From assembly GCA_012032575.1 (NCBI GenBank), contig JAAUSP010000198.1:1-11891 (forward strand): DNA of 11,891 nucleotides. Direction: 5' to 3'. The notes below the pieces were generated by a model that had not been told where the DNA came from, searched no databases, and was given only the letters and a program-made list of their open reading frames with translations. Below, in pieces: positions 7,695 through 11,891 of the stretch (position 1 is its first letter; every line of letters begins with the position of its first letter). Both the position numbers and the translations under genes were made by a program. Source of the stretch: Anaerolineales bacterium (GTDB taxonomy: Bacteria > Chloroflexota > Anaerolineae > 4572-78 > J111).

Positions 7695-7799
7695 CATGTC
7701 ATTTCGAGCGACGAAGGAGCGAGAAATCTCTACAGAGTCGCTCTTTAGACCAGATACGGGGGATTCCTCGTTCCGCTCCGCTCCACTCGGAATGACATG
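7695..7799. repeat. Palindromic interspersed repeat (MITE-like), copy 2
   Basis: The 105-bp element has terminal inverted repeats CATGTCATTTCG (7695-7706) and CGGAATGACATG (7788-7799) with one mismatch. Its left half continues with GAGAAATCTC at 7721-7730, as in the element at 389-501, but the centre and right arm differ. Elements of the TGTCATTTCGAGCGA...GGAATGACA form are a repeat type I recall from many environmental bacterial genomes. No coding capacity. It lies in the 342-bp non-coding stretch between treS and the amylosucrase gene (7626-7967), where I see no convincing promoter. Confidence 0.75.
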
Positions 7800-7830
7800 A
7801 GAAGGCGTATTTTTTTCGATAATCTCTATT

Positions 7831-7881
7831 ACACAGAGAAGTCACGGAGTTCCGCCGAGAAATTTTTAGATTTCTCTGTGT
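7831..7881. repeat. Inverted repeat of the ACACAGAGAA type
   Basis: ACACAGAGAA (7831-7840) and TTCTCTGTGT (7872-7881) are a perfect 10-bp inverted pair. CTCTGTG then recurs twice just downstream, within 7895-7912. This resembles the widespread intergenic CTCTGTG-rich repeats of environmental bacteria. It may form a hairpin in the amylosucrase leader; no function is evident. Confidence 0.55.
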
Positions 7882-7967
7882 GCCTCAGCGAAACCTCTGT
7901 GCAACTCTGTGTTCCTTTTTGGCTCCGGCTCGTCCAGGTTCAAAACTATCATCGAGGTTAATTACCT

Positions 7968-9920
7968 ATGCCCGACCCACTCTGGCTGGAACAACACGCT
8001 GACCTGACCTTAACCCGCCTGCTTCCCCGATTGGAAGCTACTTTTCGGAAAGAAGCTAAGGCTAACCCGGCCCACTGGCAGATTTTCACCTCGCGCCTTA
8101 AGGCCAATTTCGCGCAGTTGTTTGAACTGCTCTTTCACCTCTACGGTGAACAATACGATTTCTTCTACCACCTGGAACAAATCCTGACCGTTGCCGCCCG
8201 CATGTGGCTGACCCGCCCGGCGGAACTGAAAGCGCTGGATGAAACCCGCGAGCGCGACCCGCTCTGGTTTCAATCGCAGCAAATGGTCGGCGGGGTTTGC
8301 TACGTGGACCTCTTCGCCGGGGATTTGAACGGTATTCGTCAAAAAATCCCCTACTTCAAAGAGTTGGGGCTGACCTATCTGCACCTGATGCCCCTGTTCC
8401 TGGCCCCGGCTGAGGAAAATGATGGCGGCTATGCCGTCAGCAGCTATCGCGAGGTCAACCCGGCGTTGGGCACGATGGCCCAACTGAGCCAACTCGCCAC
8501 CGAACTCCGCCGCGAAGGCATCAGCCTGGTGGTGGATTTTATTTTCAACCACACCTCCAACGAGCACGATTGGGCCAGGCGCGCCCAGGCCGATCAGCCT
8601 GAGTATCAGGACTATTACCGCATGTTTGACGACCGGACCGTGCCCGACCAGTACCAGCAAAATTTGCGTGACATCTTCCCCGACCGGGGCAGCGGCAGCT
8701 TTACCTACTGGACCGAGCTCCATAAGTGGGTTTGGACCACTTTTTATACCTTTCAGTGGGACTTAAATTACGAAAATCCTGTAGTTTTCACCCGCATGAT
8801 GGAGGAGATGCTGTTTCTGGCCAATGCCGGAGTCGAGGTGCTGCGTCTGGACGCGGTCGCTTTTATCTGGAAGCAGATGGGGACCAGTTGCGAAAATCTG
8901 CCCGAAGCGCACATGATTATTCAGGGCTTCAATGCGCTGGCCCGCATCGCCGCCCCCAGCCTGCTCTTCAAATCCGAGGCCATTGTCCACCCCGATGAGG
9001 TGGTCAAATACATCAGCCCCGCCGAATGTCAGCTTTCCTACAACCCGCTGCTGATGGCCCTGCTCTGGAATTCGCTGGCCACGCGCGAGGTGCGCATGCT
9101 AGCCTACTCGATGCGCGAGCGCTTCCGTATTGACCCCCGCTGCGCCTGGGTGAACTACGTGCGCGTCCACGACGACATCGGCTGGACCTTCTCCGACGAA
9201 GACGCCGCCAGCCTGGGCATCAACGGCTACGACCATCGCCGCTTTCTCAACGCTTTTTACACCGGGCGCTTTCCCGGCAGCTTTGCTCGCGGCCTGCCCT
9301 TCCAGGAAAACCCCCGCACCGGCGACGCCCGCATTTCCGGTACGCTGGCTTCGCTGGCCGGGCTGGAAAAAGCGCTGCAAGACAACAACCCGGCTGAAAT
9401 CGAGTTGGCCGTCCGCCGCATTTTGTTATTACACAGCGTCATCCTGAGCATCGGCGGTATCCCGCTCATCTACCTGGGCGACGAGGTCGGCACGCTGAAC
9501 GATTACGGCTATCGCAGCGACCCGGCCAAAGCCAAAGACAGCCGCTGGGTCCATCGCCCCTTTGCCGAGTGGACGGACCGCATGCCCCGCCGCAGCGACC
9601 CCGCCGCCATCGAGGGCCGCATCTTCGGCCAACTGTGCCGCCTGATCGAACTGCGCAAACAACACGCCGCCCTGACCAACGGCGAAATGGAAGTCATCCC
9701 GACTAATAACGATCACGTCTTTGGCTACGCTCGCCGCCACAACGGCGAGCGGCTGCTGGTGCTCGCTAACTTCACCGAGCAGGCGCAGATCATCGCGGCT
9801 AACGAAATCCGGCTGCACGGTCTGAGTTACAGTTTTACCGACCTGGTCAGCGGACAGACCATCACCCTGGCGGAAGATATCCGGCTGGAGCCGTATCAAT
9901 TTATGTGGTTGGTGGGATAA
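7968..9920 (+). CDS. Amylosucrase (GH13 subfamily 4)
   Basis: A sucrose-dependent glucosyltransferase (EC 2.4.1.4 type) that builds alpha-1,4-glucan from sucrose with release of fructose; it also makes isomers such as turanose. The 650-residue length fits the family (about 630-650). An all-helical N-terminal domain (about 1-100) precedes the barrel. GH13 regions: [14 protein letters not shown], nucleophile D295 in [20 protein letters not shown], acid/base E337 in [13 protein letters not shown], and D402 in VHDDIGWTF. All three lie nine residues after their Neisseria polysaccharea counterparts (D286, E328, D393). The SCENLPEAH and [17 protein letters not shown] segments separate it from sucrose hydrolases and from TreS less clearly, but the helical N-domain favours amylosucrase. 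No signal peptide. GAGG (7954-7957) lies ten bases before ATG. It shares the strand with treS but is 342 bp away. Its substrate would be imported sucrose. Confidence 0.92.
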   Translation: MPDPLWLEQHADLTLTRLLPRLEATFRKEAKANPAHWQIFTSRLKANFAQLFELLFHLYGEQYDFFYHLEQILTVAARMWLTRPAELKALDETRERDPLWFQSQQMVGGVCYVDLFAGDLNGIRQKIPYFKELGLTYLHLMPLFLAPAEENDGGYAVSSYREVNPALGTMAQLSQLATELRREGISLVVDFIFNHTSNEHDWARRAQADQPEYQDYYRMFDDRTVPDQYQQNLRDIFPDRGSGSFTYWTELHKWVWTTFYTFQWDLNYENPVVFTRMMEEMLFLANAGVEVLRLDAVAFIWKQMGTSCENLPEAHMIIQGFNALARIAAPSLLFKSEAIVHPDEVVKYISPAECQLSYNPLLMALLWNSLATREVRMLAYSMRERFRIDPRCAWVNYVRVHDDIGWTFSDEDAASLGINGYDHRRFLNAFYTGRFPGSFARGLPFQENPRTGDARISGTLASLAGLEKALQDNNPAEIELAVRRILLLHSVILSIGGIPLIYLGDEVGTLNDYGYRSDPAKAKDSRWVHRPFAEWTDRMPRRSDPAAIEGRIFGQLCRLIELRKQHAALTNGEMEVIPTNNDHVFGYARRHNGERLLVLANFTEQAQIIAANEIRLHGLSYSFTDLVSGQTITLAEDIRLEPYQFMWLVG

Positions 9921-9936
9921 ATTCAGGTGGGCAGCT

Positions 9937-11502
9937 TCAGGCTGACTCCTCCCCACTCAGCTTAACCGCTACCAGGGTTATGTCATCGTGCTGCTCGGCG
10001 GGGCCGACAAAGAAGGCCACGTCGGTCAGGACAGCGTCAATCAATGCCTGGGGCGACAGATCGTCGGCTAAAGAGCGGACCAAGGTTTCCAGCCGTTCAA
10101 AGCCGTAAAGCTCATGGGTCGGATTCATGGCTTCAATCACCCCATCGGTATAAAACAGCACGGTGTCACCGGGGATCAGTTTGAGCGGCTGGTCGTCATA
10201 ATTGATGGCTGCATTCAGTCCCAGGGGAAAGGCCGCGCCGGTGGCCTCCAGGTAACGAGGATAAGCCAGGGGGTCGGTCGGGCGGACGCGATGCAGCAAG
10301 ACCGGGTAAATCTGGCCGGCGTTGGCCCAGACCATTTCGCCCGACCAGGCATCGAGGCGGGCGTAACTGGCCGCCACGAACATCCCGCGCGGCATATTTC
10401 GTTGCAGCAAAACATTGGATTGATCCAACACCTGGGCCGGAGAAAGGTGGGCATGGGCTGCGGCGCGCAGGGTGCTTTGCGCGGCCACCATCACCAGCGC
10501 CGCCGGAATGCTCTTGCCTGAGACATCGCCAATCACCACGCCCAACTGGTCCCCCTCTAAAGCCAACAAATCATAAAAATCGCCCGATGTTTCGCGGTGC
10601 GGGCGACAAAAGGCGGCAATTTCAAGCCCGCGTACCCGTGGGATTTGGGCCGGGAAAAGCGCTTGCTGCACCGTCCGGGCAATCTCGATTTCGCGTCGGA
10701 TGCGTTCGCGCTCGGTCTGTTCCCGGTACAGCCGCTCCAATTGGCCGGACATCTGGTTGAAGGTATCGGCCACCTCGTGGAGTTCGTCTCTGACCCAGGC
10801 GCGCAACTGAATCTTGTAACCAAATTGCCCCCGGGCCAGGGCCAAGGCTCCGTGCTGCAACTGGCGCAGGGGCCGGTTTACCGCAACAACGGTAATGAGC
10901 AACGACAGCAAAGCCGCCACGACGCCCCCGCCCAGCAGGATCGGCCAAACGCGGGCCAACGTGTCTTGCTGAACCAGATTGCGTGACTCCAAATCTACCA
11001 GGGCTTCAACCAGAGCCACTGTTCGGCTATCAACGATGATGGGGGCCACATAGCCATAGTAAGAGCCAAATTCGTCGGTGTATTGCACGTGACGGGGCTG
11101 GCGGTCGTCGTAAGCGGCAAAATGTTCCGGGGTGGCATAGAAGAAGGGATAGCCCACGCCGGAGTAATCCTGGTCAACCCAGTAGTAAAAATAGTCGCCT
11201 TCACGGTAATAAAGGCCCACCCAGGCCAGATTGGCGGCGGTAACCGCCTGCTCAAGTTGGTCCGCCACCGCCTGATAAGCCGGGCTGTCAATGTCGGTCG
11301 GTTGGCGCACGGTTTCTAAAGTTTCAACGTCAATTGTACCGGCCAGGAGCGTCGCCACCCGTTCCAGGCGCGTATCCATTTCAGACTGCCAGCGGGCAGT
11401 GCTGGCCTGATAAACCCGATAGCCGGTCAGGCTCACCGCCAGCAGAATCAGGACGACAATCGGCAGCATAACTTTTAAAAAAAGCGGCACGCGAAGTTTC
11501 AT
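9937..11502 (-). CDS. Membrane sensor SpoIIE/RsbU-type PP2C phosphatase with HAMP domain
   Basis: A serine phosphatase likely to dephosphorylate an anti-sigma-factor antagonist of the SpoIIAA/RsbV type, thereby switching a partner on. The 521 residues comprise a membrane helix at about 7-30, an extracytoplasmic sensor region at 31-185 rich in aromatic residues (GLYYREGDYFYYWVDQDY), a second helix at 186-209, a HAMP-like linker (about 205-260), a coiled coil (REQTERERIRREIEIARTVQ), and a phosphatase domain to the end. Metal-binding acidic residues are present: D308 and D311 in GDFYD, D326 in GDVSGK, D453 in TDG, and D506/D507 in HDD. The start follows GAGGTG, five bases away, and overlaps the upstream NHL gene by ATGA, so the two are translationally coupled. 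It converges on the amylosucrase gene with only 16 bp between the stop codons and no obvious terminator. The stimulus and target are unknown. Confidence 0.93.
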   Translation of the reverse strand: MKLRVPLFLKVMLPIVVLILLAVSLTGYRVYQASTARWQSEMDTRLERVATLLAGTIDVETLETVRQPTDIDSPAYQAVADQLEQAVTAANLAWVGLYYREGDYFYYWVDQDYSGVGYPFFYATPEHFAAYDDRQPRHVQYTDEFGSYYGYVAPIIVDSRTVALVEALVDLESRNLVQQDTLARVWPILLGGGVVAALLSLLITVVAVNRPLRQLQHGALALARGQFGYKIQLRAWVRDELHEVADTFNQMSGQLERLYREQTERERIRREIEIARTVQQALFPAQIPRVRGLEIAAFCRPHRETSGDFYDLLALEGDQLGVVIGDVSGKSIPAALVMVAAQSTLRAAAHAHLSPAQVLDQSNVLLQRNMPRGMFVAASYARLDAWSGEMVWANAGQIYPVLLHRVRPTDPLAYPRYLEATGAAFPLGLNAAINYDDQPLKLIPGDTVLFYTDGVIEAMNPTHELYGFERLETLVRSLADDLSPQALIDAVLTDVAFFVGPAEQHDDITLVAVKLSGEESA

Positions 11503-11891
11503 GACTGCACCTCGACCCGCTGGCGCACCCGACCATCCGGCTCGAAAACCCAGATGACGTTGTTAAGGGCGTCGGCAACGTAAACGGCCCCGTCTGGCCC
11601 CAAGTCCAGCCCCATGGCCTGCCAATTGCCGGGAGCGACCAACTGGGCGACGTATTGCCCTTCAGGGTCAAAAATCTGGATGCGCCGATTAGCCATATCG
11701 CTGACATAAAGCCGTCCGCTGGTATCGTCTACCACCAGATTTTGCAGGTAGGCAAACTGGCCGGGTTCGCGCCCATAACCGCCGATACTCAGGTGATGGG
11801 TGGCGGTGAGTTCGCCCGACTCGGTCAGGCTGAGGCTGAACTGGTGGACCTGGCTGTTAAAAGGATCGGCAATGTAGAGGAGTTGGCGCTG
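11499..11891 (-). CDS. NHL-repeat beta-propeller protein, C-terminal part (5' end outside window)
   Basis: The frame is open to the window edge and gives the last 130 residues. It contains repeated blades of the NHL/SMP-30 type: LLYIADPFNSQVHQF, GRLYVSDMANRRIQIFDPEG and GAVYVADALNNVIWVFEPDG, each with the Y-V/I-A/S-D-x-x-N-x-x-I/V pattern about 45-50 residues apart. A GTG at 11735 could be read as an internal start, but the same frame carries a further blade upstream, so the gene continues beyond the window. Such propellers bind proteins or ligands and are often extracytoplasmic; whether this one is exported cannot be seen without its N-terminus. Its stop codon overlaps the phosphatase start (ATGA), which suggests that the propeller and the phosphatase sensor work together. 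Confidence 0.85.
   Translation of the reverse strand, partial: QRQLLYIADPFNSQVHQFSLSLTESGELTATHHLSIGGYGREPGQFAYLQNLVVDDTSGRLYVSDMANRRIQIFDPEGQYVAQLVAPGNWQAMGLDLGPDGAVYVADALNNVIWVFEPDGRVRQRVEVQS

Noticed and set aside
8010..8723. Antisense open frame (237 codons) opposite amylosucrase
   Set aside because: Composition-driven mirror of a real gene, no recognisable motif.

Overview
The window looks like a piece of a Chloroflexota chromosome, probably an Anaerolineae/Caldilineae-type filamentous heterotroph. This is inference. It rests on moderate-to-high G+C coding sequence, an AglEFG-type sugar ABC transporter beside GH1 and GH13 enzymes, a SpoIIE-type phosphatase coupled to an NHL-repeat protein, and intergenic spaces filled with short palindromic repeats. 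No rRNA, tRNA or marker gene is present to fix the taxonomy.

Layout. Positions 1-223 hold the C-terminal end of an alpha-glucoside-type sugar-binding protein whose frame is broken near position 104. Positions 224-536 are a 313-bp non-coding stretch with two strong hairpins and a palindromic repeat. Two ABC permeases (537-1652 and 1654-2781) follow with a 1-bp gap, then a GH1 beta-glucosidase (2827-4212) and a class I-type polyphosphate kinase 2 (4358-5239). Positions 5283-5936 are a compact mobile unit: a REP-associated tyrosine transposase (RAYT) gene between inverted REP-like hairpins. Next come a trehalose synthase TreS (5958-7625) with an altered conserved segment, a 342-bp repeat-rich non-coding stretch, and an amylosucrase (7968-9920). 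On the minus strand, converging on the amylosucrase, are a membrane-anchored SpoIIE/RsbU-type phosphatase (9937-11502) and the 3' end of an NHL beta-propeller gene (11499 to the window edge), joined by an ATGA overlap.

Function. The plus-strand genes make a plausible disaccharide module. The transporter imports alpha- or beta-glucosides, with its ATPase outside the window. The GH1 enzyme hydrolyses beta-glucosides, TreS interconverts maltose and trehalose, and amylosucrase turns sucrose into alpha-1,4-glucan plus fructose. PPK2 could supply nucleoside triphosphates from polyphosphate, but its link to sugar metabolism is only positional. The minus-strand pair looks like a separate signalling unit.

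The most interesting observations are: (1) the RAYT gene with flanking hairpins whose two single-base differences are complementary, so that the stem is preserved; (2) a compensated double frameshift that rewrites the conserved PMQW segment of TreS; (3) the frameshift at the end of the binding-protein gene; and (4) several families of interspersed palindromes and tandem heptamers between the sugar genes. I saw no clear evidence of a wholly new system.
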